From NCBI RefSeq assembly GCF_008370325.1, contig NZ_VNIP01000003.1:1-64000 (forward strand): a stretch of 64,000 nt of DNA, read 5' to 3'. The notes under the pieces were generated by a model. The model worked only from the letters and a program-made list of their open reading frames with translations, ran no database searches and had not been told where the DNA came from. This document shows, in pieces, positions 25,070 through 34,448 of this stretch; within the stretch, counting starts at the first letter, position 1; every line of letters starts with the position of its first letter. The stretch comes from Martinezella tropici (GTDB lineage Bacteria; Pseudomonadota; Alphaproteobacteria; Rhizobiales; Rhizobiaceae). Made by a program: the position numbers and the translations under genes.

Positions 25070-26122
25070 ATGTCAGTCACGAACATCACAGAAAAGAAAC
25101 CAATTGCGAACGGACAGCGGCGGAATTTCAATCTCGTGCGGCTGATCCTGGAAGGGCGCGCCTTCTTCGCGCTGATCGTCATCATTGCGGTCTTCTCCTT
25201 CCTGTCGCCCTATTATTTCTCGCTCAGCAATTTCCTGACGATGGCTTCGCATGTCGCCATCTTCGGCATCCTCGCCATCGGCATGCTGCTTGTTATCCTC
25301 AATGGCGGCATCGACCTTTCGGTCGGCTCGACGCTCGGTCTTGCCGGCTGTATTGCCGGCTTCCTGATGCAGGGTGTCACGCTTTCGAGCTTCGGCGTCA
25401 TTCTCTACCCACCGGTCTGGGCCGTGGTCGTGCTGACCTGCGCGCTTGGCGCGGTGGTCGGCGCCGTCAACGGCGTGCTCATCGCCTACTTACGCGTTCC
25501 GGCCTTCGTCGCATCGCTCGGCGTTCTCTATGTCGCCCGCGGCATCGCATTGCTGATGACCAACGGCCTCACCTACAACAATCTCGGCGGCCGTCCCGAA
25601 CTCGGCAATACCGGCTTCGACTGGCTTGGCTTCAACCGCCTCGCCGGCATCCCGATCGGCGTCATCGTGCTTGCCGTGCTTGCGATCATCTGCGGTCTCG
25701 TTCTCAGCCGCACGGCCTTCGGCCGCTGGCTCTACGCCTCTGGCGGTAATGAGCGCGCTGCCGATCTTTCCGGCGTTCCGGTCAAGCGCGTCAAGATCAT
25801 CGTCTATGTCCTGTCGGGCGTCTGCGCTGCCGTCGCTGGCCTAGTGCTTTCCTCGCAGCTGACATCAGCCGGCCCGACCGCCGGCACCACCTACGAACTG
25901 ACGGCAATCGCCGCCGTCGTCATCGGCGGCGCCGCCTTGACGGGCGGCCGTGGCACGGTGCGCGGCACCATGCTCGGCGCCTTCGTCATCGGCTTCCTGT
26001 CCGACGGCCTCGTCATCATCGGCGTGTCGGCCTACTGGCAGACGGTCTTTACCGGCGCGGTCATCGTGCTCGCCGTGCTCATGAATAGCATCCAGTACGG
26101 ACGCCGAACCAAGTCCGGCTGA
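25070..26122 (+). CDS. eryF: ABC sugar importer permease
   Basis: ATG 25070 follows GGAGCACTGATT. The 350-aa RbsC-type permease has about ten hydrophobic segments (for example FFALIVIIAVFSFLSPYYF, AIFGILAIGMLLVILNGGID) and the family signature GGIDLSVGSTLGLAG, then AVVIGGAALTGGRGTVRGT near the C-terminal EAA-like loop. Inner-membrane channel for the importer, downstream of the ATPase and upstream of the binding protein. Confidence 0.9.
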   Translation: MSVTNITEKKPIANGQRRNFNLVRLILEGRAFFALIVIIAVFSFLSPYYFSLSNFLTMASHVAIFGILAIGMLLVILNGGIDLSVGSTLGLAGCIAGFLMQGVTLSSFGVILYPPVWAVVVLTCALGAVVGAVNGVLIAYLRVPAFVASLGVLYVARGIALLMTNGLTYNNLGGRPELGNTGFDWLGFNRLAGIPIGVIVLAVLAIICGLVLSRTAFGRWLYASGGNERAADLSGVPVKRVKIIVYVLSGVCAAVAGLVLSSQLTSAGPTAGTTYELTAIAAVVIGGAALTGGRGTVRGTMLGAFVIGFLSDGLVIIGVSAYWQTVFTGAVIVLAVLMNSIQYGRRTKSG

Positions 26123-26223
26123 CACCTGCACGAACTTGTCACCGACCGGTGAATAATGCCGGCCGGGGAGAGGACCGCCGGCTCGCCGGCATCACCAGAG
26201 CTCATCAAAAGGGAGAGAGACTA

Positions 26224-27171
26224 ATGTTCAAAAAAGCTTTGCGTACCGTCATGGCAGCGGTTGCCGTGGCGCCGCTTCTGACGGGAGCAGCATGGGCTGC
26301 CGGCCAGATGACGGTCATCGTCAACGATCCATCCAACCCCTATTGGTTGACGGAAGGCAATGTCGCCAAGGCGACCGCCGAAAAGCTCGGCTATACGGCA
26401 ACGGTTGGCGCCCACAAGGGCGATACCAACACCGAGAGCAACCTGATCGATACGGCAATCACCAACAAGTCGGTCGCCATCATTCTCGATCCCGCCAATG
26501 CCGATGGTTCGGTCGGCGCGGTCAAGAAGGCTGTTGCAGCCGGCATCCCGGTTTTCCTGGTCAACGCTGAAATCAACCAGGAAGGCCTTGCCAAGGCTCA
26601 GCTCGTTTCCAACAACGCCCAGGGTGCGGCCATCGGCGCTCAACAGTGGGTCGAAGCCGTCGGCGACAAGGGTAATTATGCCGAACTCTTCGGCTCGCCC
26701 TCCGACAACAATGCCGCTACCCGTTCGAACGGCTACGAAACCGTTCTGACCCAGTATCCGGACCTGAAGAAGGTTGCCAAGGAAGTTGCCAACTGGGACC
26801 GCACCCAGGGTCACAACAAGATGCAGTCGATCCTGCAGGCGCACCCGGACATTATCGGCGTGATCTCCGGCAATGACGAAATGGCGCTCGGCGCGATTGC
26901 CGCTCTCAAGGAAGCTGGCAAGCTCGCCAACGTCAAGGTCGGCGGCTTCGACGGCTCGCCGGACGCTGTTGCCGCCATCAAGGCCGGTGAACTGCAGTAC
27001 ACCGTCCTGCAGCCGGTCGCCACCTTCTCGGCAGAAGCCGTCAAGCAGGCCGACAGCTTCATCAAGACCGGCAAGACCGGTGCCACGAGCGAAAAGCAGC
27101 TCTTCGACTGCATCCTGATCACCAAGGACAATGTCGACAAGTATACGGCACCCTTCGTTCTATCGGAATAA
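26224..27171 (+). CDS. eryG: Periplasmic sugar-binding protein of the importer
   Basis: ATG 26224 follows GGGAGAGAGACTA. A Sec signal (KKALRTVMAAVAVAPLLTGA, cleavage after AWA) leads into a type-1 periplasmic-binding fold: MTVIVNDPSNPYWLTEGNVA, IILDPANADGSVGAVKKAVA, VISGNDEMALGAIAALKEAG. The mature protein (about 292 aa) should bind a small polyol, by context erythritol, and deliver it to the permease. Ligand specificity cannot be read reliably from the sequence. Confidence 0.9.
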   Translation: MFKKALRTVMAAVAVAPLLTGAAWAAGQMTVIVNDPSNPYWLTEGNVAKATAEKLGYTATVGAHKGDTNTESNLIDTAITNKSVAIILDPANADGSVGAVKKAVAAGIPVFLVNAEINQEGLAKAQLVSNNAQGAAIGAQQWVEAVGDKGNYAELFGSPSDNNAATRSNGYETVLTQYPDLKKVAKEVANWDRTQGHNKMQSILQAHPDIIGVISGNDEMALGAIAALKEAGKLANVKVGGFDGSPDAVAAIKAGELQYTVLQPVATFSAEAVKQADSFIKTGKTGATSEKQLFDCILITKDNVDKYTAPFVLSE

Positions 27172-27352
27172 TGCGATCGGGGGCGCCGGAAGCCGGCGCC
27201 CCACCCTTTGACCGCCATCGGCGACACTCTGCCCGAACATCAGGCAGAACTTGCAGAACTGCCAGCAGCGAATTGCTTTTTATGCCTTTTCCCATAGCAT
27301 GGCATTCGCTGCGGCAAGGGAACATCCGCAAGGTTCAGCGCTAGAGGCCGAC

Positions 27353-28195
27353 GTGACAGATAAGACAAGCCCCGTATCATTCCTGCAAGATGAACTGCCG
27401 AGCGACAGCCGGCATTCCCGTCAGATCGCCCGGCGTCAGATGATCGCCGAAGCCGTCATGGCGGAAGGCTCCATGCGCATAGAGGATCTGACCGATCGTT
27501 TCGGCATCAGCCTGATGACGGCGCATCGCGATGTCGACGAGCTGGTCAGCCGGGGCCTTTTTCGAAAGACTCGCGGCATCGTTTCAGCCGCTGCCACCAG
27601 CCTGATCGAATCGAGCGACGTTTATCGTGCCAACCGCCAGGCGAGTGAAAAAAAGATGATCGCGGCTGCAGCAATGCAGTTCATCGAGCCCGGCCAGGCG
27701 GTCTTTCTCGACGATTCCACCACTGTCCTGCAGATGGCTTCGCTGCTGCCCGCCAAGGTGCCGCTGACGGCGATCACCAATTCGCTGACACTGATGAATG
27801 CGCTGAAGGACATGCATGACGTGACGCTTCTGGCGCTCGGCGGGCAATATTTTAATTGGTGCAACGCCTTCATGGGCCGCATGACGATCAACGAAATCAA
27901 TCGCTTGCGGGCCGATGTCACCTTCATCTCGATGTCGGCGATCATCGATGACGTCGTCTTCCACCAATCACCCGAGATCGTCGACATCAAGCGGGCGATG
28001 TTCGACAGCGCCGCCAAGCGCATCTTGATGATGGACCATACCAAGTTCGAACGGCGCGCACTGCACAGTTTCGCGCATTTGAGTGAGTTCGATGTCGTGA
28101 TCGTCGACGACAAGACGCCGGCCGCTCATCTGGAGCGCATGCGCAACAAGAATATCAATGTGGTTGTCGCCAAAGGCGACAAGGAGCGGTCCTGA
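27353..28195 (+). CDS. DeoR-family regulator of the transporter/second kinase operon
   Basis: HTH ARRQMIAEAVMAEGSMRIED, then DRFGISLMTAHRDVDELVSR, RGLFRKTRG, and a sensor domain with VFLDDSTTVLQMASLLP. GTG 27353 (AGAGG upstream) gives a short tail before the HTH; ATG 27299 and ATG 27251 in the same frame are possible. It is a paralogue of eryR (shared NAFLG/NAFMG and LLALGG/LIALGG patterns) and sits between the importer and a second FGGY kinase, so it likely controls that second branch. Confidence 0.85.
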   Translation: MTDKTSPVSFLQDELPSDSRHSRQIARRQMIAEAVMAEGSMRIEDLTDRFGISLMTAHRDVDELVSRGLFRKTRGIVSAAATSLIESSDVYRANRQASEKKMIAAAAMQFIEPGQAVFLDDSTTVLQMASLLPAKVPLTAITNSLTLMNALKDMHDVTLLALGGQYFNWCNAFMGRMTINEINRLRADVTFISMSAIIDDVVFHQSPEIVDIKRAMFDSAAKRILMMDHTKFERRALHSFAHLSEFDVVIVDDKTPAAHLERMRNKNINVVVAKGDKERS

Positions 28196-28249
28196 CGATC
28201 AGGCCCATGCGGTCGGCCCAGGAATAGTTCACGATCAGGAGTATCGAGA

Positions 28250-29779
28250 ATGCCGAGTCTGCTCGGAATTGACAGTGGCTTGACCGTCACCAAGGCCGTC
28301 ATCTTCGACGTCGATGGAACGCCGCTTGCCGTCGCGCGCCGCCGCGTAACCCAATTCATGCCGAAAGCCCGCCATGTCGAACGCGACATGGACGAACTCT
28401 GGGCCCGGACGGCCGATGCCATTGCTGAGGCGATCAAGCTCAGCAATCGTCCCGCCAGTGACATTCAGGCGATTGCCGCCACCGCACATGGCGACGGCAT
28501 CTATCTGCTCGACAAGGCAAGCAAGCCCCTCGGACGCGCCATTCTCTCGCTCGACAGCCGCGCCGGCTCGGTCGTGGAGCAATGGCTGAAAAGCCCGGTT
28601 GCCGACGAGGCCCTGTCGCTGACTGGACAATTGCCGCACGTCTCTGCCCCATCGGCACTGCTTGCCTGGATCAAGGCCAATGAGCCCGAGCGCTTCGCCG
28701 CGATAGGACATATTCTAAGCTGCAAGGACTGGCTTCGCTTCTGCCTGACTGGGGTTGCCGGTACCGACCGAACCGAAGCAAGCACCTCCTTCACCAATGT
28801 CTCGACACAGGATTACTCCCCTGATGCGCTGAAGCTCTTCGGCGTTGGCGAGATGACTGATGCTCTGCCGCATGCATCGAGATCCGACGAAGTCGTGGGA
28901 TACGTCACCGAAGCCGTTGCCAAGCAGACGGGCCTTGCCGAAGACACGGCAGTCGTCGCCGGCCTGCATGATGTCACCGCCTCTGCCCTTGGGGCCGGCG
29001 GCTACGCTAACGGCGTCGTTGCTGTCATCGCCGGCACCTATTCGATCAACGAAACGCTTTCCTCGGAACCACGCGTCGACGGCCGCTGGTTCTGCCGCAA
29101 TGCCATCGCATCGGGCCAATGGAACAACATGTCGATTTCGCCGGCATCATCGGCGAATTATGAATGGTTCCTGGACAAGCTCTGCGCCAGCGAAACTGCG
29201 AGCGCCGAAGCAGCGGGCCAGTCGATCCATGCGGTGCTCGGTCCCGAGATCGAGGCGGCGTTCAACCGGCCATCGAGTGCGCTCTTCCACCCGTATCTGT
29301 TCGGCTCACCCTATGGCGCCAATGCCAGCGCCAGTTTCTTCGGACTTGGCGGCTGGCACGATCGCGGCGACATGCTGCGAGCGGTGCTCGAAGGCATCGC
29401 CTTCAACCATAAGATTCACGTCGATGCCTTAAGTGACGGTTTTTCCTTCGATCAGGCGAGATTGGCAGGCGGCGTGTCGCGCAACCCGATCGTCGTGCAG
29501 ATGTTCGCCGATATATTCGGCATGCCTGTTACCGTGACCGAAACCGATGAAGCGGCCGCATGGGGTGCCGCCCTTTGCGCCGGTGCCGGTATCGGTGTCT
29601 ACGCCAGCCCGCAGAGCGATCCGCGCGATCTTGGCAAGATCGCACGGACCTATCATCCGGACCCCGCCCGCAGCGCCGATTATCGCATCCGCTACGACCT
29701 CTTCCGGGACATTGCCGAAGCAATGATGCCGCTCTGGCCGCGGATCGGCAATCTCGCAACCCAACACGCCCAAGACTAG
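28250..29779 (+). CDS. FGGY carbohydrate kinase (second polyol or ketose kinase)
   Basis: ATG 28250 has AGGAGTATCGAGA. The 509-aa kinase has MPSLLGIDSGLTVTKAVIFD, IAATAHGDGIYLLD, LSCKDWLRFCLTGVAGTDRT and a glycine motif ARLAGGVSRNPIVVQMFADI. It is closer to L-xylulose-kinase-like members than to EryA in its HGDG and SGLT motifs. Substrate unknown: a pentitol, ketopentose or tetritol stereoisomer would fit the locus. It is followed 59 nt later by a GlpD-like dehydrogenase, mirroring the eryA-eryB pair. Confidence 0.85.
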   Translation: MPSLLGIDSGLTVTKAVIFDVDGTPLAVARRRVTQFMPKARHVERDMDELWARTADAIAEAIKLSNRPASDIQAIAATAHGDGIYLLDKASKPLGRAILSLDSRAGSVVEQWLKSPVADEALSLTGQLPHVSAPSALLAWIKANEPERFAAIGHILSCKDWLRFCLTGVAGTDRTEASTSFTNVSTQDYSPDALKLFGVGEMTDALPHASRSDEVVGYVTEAVAKQTGLAEDTAVVAGLHDVTASALGAGGYANGVVAVIAGTYSINETLSSEPRVDGRWFCRNAIASGQWNNMSISPASSANYEWFLDKLCASETASAEAAGQSIHAVLGPEIEAAFNRPSSALFHPYLFGSPYGANASASFFGLGGWHDRGDMLRAVLEGIAFNHKIHVDALSDGFSFDQARLAGGVSRNPIVVQMFADIFGMPVTVTETDEAAAWGAALCAGAGIGVYASPQSDPRDLGKIARTYHPDPARSADYRIRYDLFRDIAEAMMPLWPRIGNLATQHAQD

Positions 29780-29838
29780 ACCGAAAATGCGCCGCGCCGA
29801 CAGGCTCTATCGCGGCAGCTCAGCAGGACGATGATGTT

Positions 29839-31581
29839 ATGACCGATAGGACCGCCGATCTCAAACAACGCTTCTCGCAACTGCAAGACGGAGATGTCGA
29901 TGTCATCATCCTCGGCGCTGGGGTCAACGGTGCCGGTCTGTTTCGCGATCTGTCGCTGCAGGGCGTCAATTGCCTCATCGTCGATAAATCGGATTTCGGC
30001 TCGGGGACGAGTGCGGCACCTTCGCGGCTGATCCATGGCGGCCTGAAATATCTCGAAACCGGCGAATTCGGTCTGGTTGCCCAGTCGGCGCTCGAACGGA
30101 ATCTTTTATTGAAGAATGCGCCGCATTGCGTCGAGGCGCTGCCGACCTTCGTGCCAATCTTTTCCTGGACGCGCGGCATATGGGCCGCCCTTCGCACGCT
30201 GACGGGCTCAACGACCGCTCCGCGCAGCCGCGGTGCCGTGCTCATCAAGATCGGGCTTGCGCTCTACGACTTCTTCGGCTCGCGCAGCCGCGTCATGCCG
30301 CGCCACAGGTTCCTGCTGAAAAGCAGCGCGCTCAAGGAAATGCCGCATGTGACGCCTGAGATCGTGGCGGGCGGCATCTACTACGACGCCAAGATCAGCC
30401 GGCCGGAACGGCTGGTCTATGAGTTGATCAATGACGGGCTGGAGGCGCACAAGGGCTCGCTGGCGGCAAATGCGACAAGACTTGTTTCCGCGGCCGATGG
30501 CCGGCTGACCTTCCAGCGTTCGGATGGCTATGCCTTTTCCGTCAAGCCTAAGCTCGTCGTCAATGCCGCGGGCCCCTGGATCGATCACGTCAATGCCGCT
30601 CTCGGCGCACCGGCCCATCTAATCGGCGGCACCAAGGGATCGCATATCCTGCTCGACCATCCGGAACTGGTGCGCAGCCTGAACGGCCATATGATCTATT
30701 TCGAAGCCGATGACGGCCGCATCTGCCTTGTCTACGGCTATCTTGGCCAGGCCCTTGTGGGATCGACCGATATTCCTTGCGACGATCCAGACAATGTGCG
30801 TTGCGAGGAACCCGAAATCGACTATTTCCTGGACAGCGTGAGATCGCTGCTTCCAAGCCTTCGCTTCGATCGCGATCAGGTGACCTACAGCTATAGCGGC
30901 ATCCGCCCCCTGCCCGCCTCGGACGCCTCGTCACCGGGCTTGATCAGCCGCGATCATTCCGCACCGGTCTTTGAACCACGGGCCGGACGTCCCTTCCCGA
31001 TCATCTCGCTGGTCGGTGGCAAATGGACCACATTCCGCGGCTTTGCCGAGGAAGTGGCCGATACCGTGCTGGCGCGCCTTCAGCGCAGCCGCAAGACATC
31101 CACCGAGCAGCTCGCCATAGGCGGCGGCCGAGATTTCCCGGTAAACGCCAACGAGCGTGCGAGCTGGATCCGATCGGTCGCGGCAAAGGTCGGAGTCGAA
31201 GCCAGCAGAGCGGATGAGTTGCTCAGCCGATACGGCACGACCGCCGCAAAAATCCTTGCCCATCGCTCAGAATATAGCGACAGCCAGCGCATCAGCGGCG
31301 CGCAGCATCACAGCGCGCTTGAAATCGATTGGATCGCACGGCAGGAGTTGGTCGTTCATTTGTCCGATATCGTCTTCCGCCGCACGACCATGGCGATCGA
31401 AGGTCTGCTGACGATGCAGGGTTTGCGCGAAATCGGCGCGATCGCCGCAGCGGCCCTGCAATGGGACGCACAGCGAGCTAACAAGGAAATCGGTGATGTG
31501 GTCACGGCGCTATCGAAACTCCATGGCCAGACACTGAGCGAAGAGAGCGTGCGCCGGGCGGCAGGCCCGGCCGCACGCTGA
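29839..31581 (+). CDS. GlpD-family FAD phosphopolyol dehydrogenase (second copy)
   Basis: ATG 29839 is chosen because the FAD motif DVIILGAGVNGAGLFRDLSL follows directly; the 580-aa product is longer than EryB. SAAPSRLIHGGLKYLETGEF, LVVNAAGPWIDHVNAALGAP and ISLVGGKWTTFRGFAEEVAD are GlpD signatures, and a C-terminal helical domain (HLSDIVFRRTTMAIEG) is complete. By analogy with EryB it should oxidise the phosphorylated product of the adjacent kinase and feed electrons to quinone. Convergent with the aldolase gene, with 10 nt between stops. Confidence 0.88.
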   Translation: MTDRTADLKQRFSQLQDGDVDVIILGAGVNGAGLFRDLSLQGVNCLIVDKSDFGSGTSAAPSRLIHGGLKYLETGEFGLVAQSALERNLLLKNAPHCVEALPTFVPIFSWTRGIWAALRTLTGSTTAPRSRGAVLIKIGLALYDFFGSRSRVMPRHRFLLKSSALKEMPHVTPEIVAGGIYYDAKISRPERLVYELINDGLEAHKGSLAANATRLVSAADGRLTFQRSDGYAFSVKPKLVVNAAGPWIDHVNAALGAPAHLIGGTKGSHILLDHPELVRSLNGHMIYFEADDGRICLVYGYLGQALVGSTDIPCDDPDNVRCEEPEIDYFLDSVRSLLPSLRFDRDQVTYSYSGIRPLPASDASSPGLISRDHSAPVFEPRAGRPFPIISLVGGKWTTFRGFAEEVADTVLARLQRSRKTSTEQLAIGGGRDFPVNANERASWIRSVAAKVGVEASRADELLSRYGTTAAKILAHRSEYSDSQRISGAQHHSALEIDWIARQELVVHLSDIVFRRTTMAIEGLLTMQGLREIGAIAAAALQWDAQRANKEIGDVVTALSKLHGQTLSEESVRRAAGPAAR

Positions 31582-31591
31582 TCATCTGGCT

Positions 31592-32656
31592 TTAGGAGAA
31601 AACCGGGTCGAGCGAACCAGATTTGTAACGCTTGGCCATTTCGGCAACGGAAAGCGGCTGGATGCGTGAGGCATGTCCGGCCGTTCCGAACTGCTCGAAG
31701 CGCTCCTTGCAGAGCTTCGTCAGCGCCGCCATGGCGGGCTTCATATATTTGCGGGGATCGAACTCGCTCGGATCCTCCTGCAGCACGCGGCGGATCTGGC
31801 CTGTCATCGCCATGCGGCCGTCGGTGTCGATGTTGATCTTGCGCACGCCGTTCTTGATGCCGCGCTGGATTTCTTCGACCGGTACGCCCCAGGTCGGCTT
31901 CATCTGGCCGCCATATTTGTTGATGATCTCCTGCAGTTCCTCAGGCACCGAGGAGGAACCATGCATGACGAGATGCGTGTTGGGCAGCTTGCTATGGATC
32001 TCCTCGATCACATTCATCGCCAGCACCGAGCCATCCGGCTTGCGCGTGAACTTATAGGCTCCATGCGAGGTTCCCATGGCGATCGCCAGGGCGTCGACCT
32101 TGGTCTCCCGCACGAATTTGACCGCCTCATCCGGGTTGGTCAGCAACTGATCATGAGACAGCTTGCCTTCCGCCCCGTGACCATCCTCAGCCTCGCCCAT
32201 GCCGGTCTCCAGCGAGCCCAGCACGCCAAGCTCACCCTCGACAGAAATGCCGCCGAGATGCGCCATGTCGGTCACCGTCTTAGTCACGCCGACATTGTAA
32301 TCCCAATCGGCGGGCGTCTTGGCATCCGCCTTCAGCGAGCCATCCATCATGACCGACGTGAAGCCGGCCTGGATCGCCGTCATACAGCTCGAGGGATCAT
32401 TGCCGTGATCCAGATGCACGCAAACGGGAATATGCGGATAAATCTCGACGACGGCATCCATCATGTGCTTCAGCATGATGTCGTTGGCATAGGCCCTGGC
32501 ACCCCTCGATGCCTGCATGATCACTGGCGCGCCGACGGTATCGGCCGCTTCCATGATGGCGAGCGCCTGTTCCATATTGTTGATATTGAAGGCAGGAACC
32601 CCATAGCCGTTTTCAGCGGCGTGATCGAGCAATTGCCTTAAGGTGATACGTGCCAT
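31592..32656 (-). CDS. Class II fructose-bisphosphate-type aldolase
   Basis: A 354-aa zinc aldolase of the Calvin-cycle (CbbA) subtype: [20 protein letters not shown], metal ligand region [52 protein letters not shown] and [15 protein letters not shown]. It normally splits fructose-1,6-bisphosphate to DHAP and glyceraldehyde-3-phosphate. Here, next to polyol genes, it may instead cleave a ketose phosphate made by the second branch; this is inferred. ATG 32656 has GGGAGAGTTGA. Confidence 0.9.
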   Translation of the reverse strand: MARITLRQLLDHAAENGYGVPAFNINNMEQALAIMEAADTVGAPVIMQASRGARAYANDIMLKHMMDAVVEIYPHIPVCVHLDHGNDPSSCMTAIQAGFTSVMMDGSLKADAKTPADWDYNVGVTKTVTDMAHLGGISVEGELGVLGSLETGMGEAEDGHGAEGKLSHDQLLTNPDEAVKFVRETKVDALAIAMGTSHGAYKFTRKPDGSVLAMNVIEEIHSKLPNTHLVMHGSSSVPEELQEIINKYGGQMKPTWGVPVEEIQRGIKNGVRKINIDTDGRMAMTGQIRRVLQEDPSEFDPRKYMKPAMAALTKLCKERFEQFGTAGHASRIQPLSVAEMAKRYKSGSLDPVFS

Positions 32657-33154
32657 TCAACTCTCCCTGGGCCATGATGGGCGGTCAAGATCGCGCGGAT
32701 GATGCCGCTCTGCGCGGCTGCACAAACAGAATGCCCGTCGATACCCGACCTCGTCTCCAAAGATCGGCAAACCGACGCTCCTGCCGCGGCATCATTCATA
32801 ACAAATAGAAATGACAAAATAACAATTTCTATGACATTTTGTTGTGATTTCCATGAAGAAATTGTTCTTGGATTATGACGACCGGTTTCGGATTCTCGCG
32901 AAGAAATCTGCCAGTGGGCCGCCTGATCTTCTGCTGCACACTCAAGCCACCACCGAATGCCGCCAGCGCCGCCCTTCGCTTCAAAGCGCGACATTCCATC
33001 ATTGGCTTATCCATTCCATATAAAAAACATTTGACGACTGGTTGCTTAACTGTTTTCTATGGATAAAAAACAAACACTGACTGGACTGGTGAATGCCTGC
33101 ACCTTGCTCCAGTCAAGCGTTATCAATCAACATTGAGGGAAGGAGCAGCCTGGC
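32657..33154. promoter_or_regulatory. Divergent control region between aldolase and mannitol-dehydrogenase-like genes
   Basis: A 498-bp stretch without a supported gene. It is AT-rich at 32795-32870, where ACAAAAT (32814-32820) and ATTTTGT (32836-32842) form a dyad, and again at 33010-33080, likely the two divergent promoters. A DeoR-type repressor is a reasonable candidate to bind the dyad; no direct evidence. Confidence 0.45.
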
Positions 33155-34291
33155 GTGAGCTCGCGGATCATTCAATTCGGCACTAGCCGGTTTCTGCAAG
33201 CCCATGCGGCATTCTTCGTGCATGAGGCAAGGCAATCAGGCCAGGATGCCGGACCCATCACCGTAGTTCAGGTTTCCGGTGCCAGCAGCCGCAGCGGCCG
33301 CGTCGGCGCCTTCGGCAATGCGAAAGGATATCCAGTCATCATTCGCGGCATGGTAGGCGGGCAGCCTGTCGATCGCACCGTGCAGGTGACCAGCGTCGAT
33401 CGCGGTCTCTCCGCCGTCGAACACTGGGACGAACTATCGAAGCTCTTTGCCGAGGAAGCCGAATTTGTCATCTCCAATACCGGCGATACCGGCTACCAGA
33501 CATGGCAGGAAGAAGATGGTTTTGGCGCGGATGGCCAGGTGCCGCGCTCCTTCCCAGCCAAACTTGCCGCACTGCTGGTCAAGCGCTGGCAGGTGTCCGC
33601 TCGCCCCTTGGTCATCCTTCCCTGCGAGCTGGTGACAGGCAATGGCCGCATCCTGAAGCAGGCCGTGATCGACTGCGCCAGGCTCAACGCTCAACCCGCA
33701 GGGTTCTTCACCTGGCTAGACGACCATGTCGCCTTTGCCGAGACCCTGGTCGACCGCATTGTTTCCGAGCCGATAGAGCCGATCGGCGCCGTTGCCGAAC
33801 CCTATGCGCTATGGGTGATCAAGCACGCCCCGGGCGTCCGCCTGCCATGCAGCCATCCGAGCATCGTGCTGACAGACGATCTTGAGCCATACGAGCGCCT
33901 GAAGCTGCATATCCTCAATCTCGGCCATACCGTCCTTGCCGAAATCTGGCAACGCGAAAACCGGCCGGCGGGTGAGACGGTGCGCGCCATACTGGCCGAC
34001 AGGGAAATACGTGCAAGGCTGGATGCGCTCTACCAAAGCGAAGTGCTGCCCGGCTTTGCCGCAAACGGCATGGGCGATGATGCGAAGGCCTATGTGGCAA
34101 CAACGCTAGACCGCTTCCTCAATCCCTTTCTGGATCATCGCATCGCCGACATCAGTCAGCATCACCGCGAGAAAGTGGCACGCCGCATTCACGCCTTCCT
34201 GGATTGGGCGGACAAGGCAGGCAGTCCCTCGGACGCTCCTGTCCTTAGAGAAATCGCAGCGCGCCATGCCGTAATCGAAGCAGCGCCGTGA
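33155..34291 (+). CDS. Mannitol-dehydrogenase-family NAD oxidoreductase
   Basis: GTG 33155 follows GGAAGGAGCAGCCTGGC. The 378-aa protein has the family N-terminal nucleotide motif IIQFGTSRFLQAHAAFFVHE, FVISNTGDTGYQ, ILPCELVTGNGRILKQAVID and LKLHILNLGHTVLAEIWQ, containing the catalytic K-x5-N-x3-H pattern. Length and motifs are nearest to tagaturonate-reductase or altronate-type members of the polyol-specific long-chain dehydrogenases. It would interconvert a polyol or aldonate and its keto form. Probably co-transcribed with the zinc dehydrogenase 157 nt downstream. Confidence 0.8.
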   Translation: MSSRIIQFGTSRFLQAHAAFFVHEARQSGQDAGPITVVQVSGASSRSGRVGAFGNAKGYPVIIRGMVGGQPVDRTVQVTSVDRGLSAVEHWDELSKLFAEEAEFVISNTGDTGYQTWQEEDGFGADGQVPRSFPAKLAALLVKRWQVSARPLVILPCELVTGNGRILKQAVIDCARLNAQPAGFFTWLDDHVAFAETLVDRIVSEPIEPIGAVAEPYALWVIKHAPGVRLPCSHPSIVLTDDLEPYERLKLHILNLGHTVLAEIWQRENRPAGETVRAILADREIRARLDALYQSEVLPGFAANGMGDDAKAYVATTLDRFLNPFLDHRIADISQHHREKVARRIHAFLDWADKAGSPSDAPVLREIAARHAVIEAAP

Positions 34292-34448
34292 TGTCCACGC
34301 AGAGTTTCGAAGCAAAGCGCAGGCACCGCGGGAATATGGAATATGATGAATGAACCGAGGGCTGCCGGCTCGCCGTTTTAGGAAAGTCGACAAGCACACA
34401 TTTAAACACCAGCGGCCGGCATCGCCAGCCTTTCGAGAGTGCATTACC

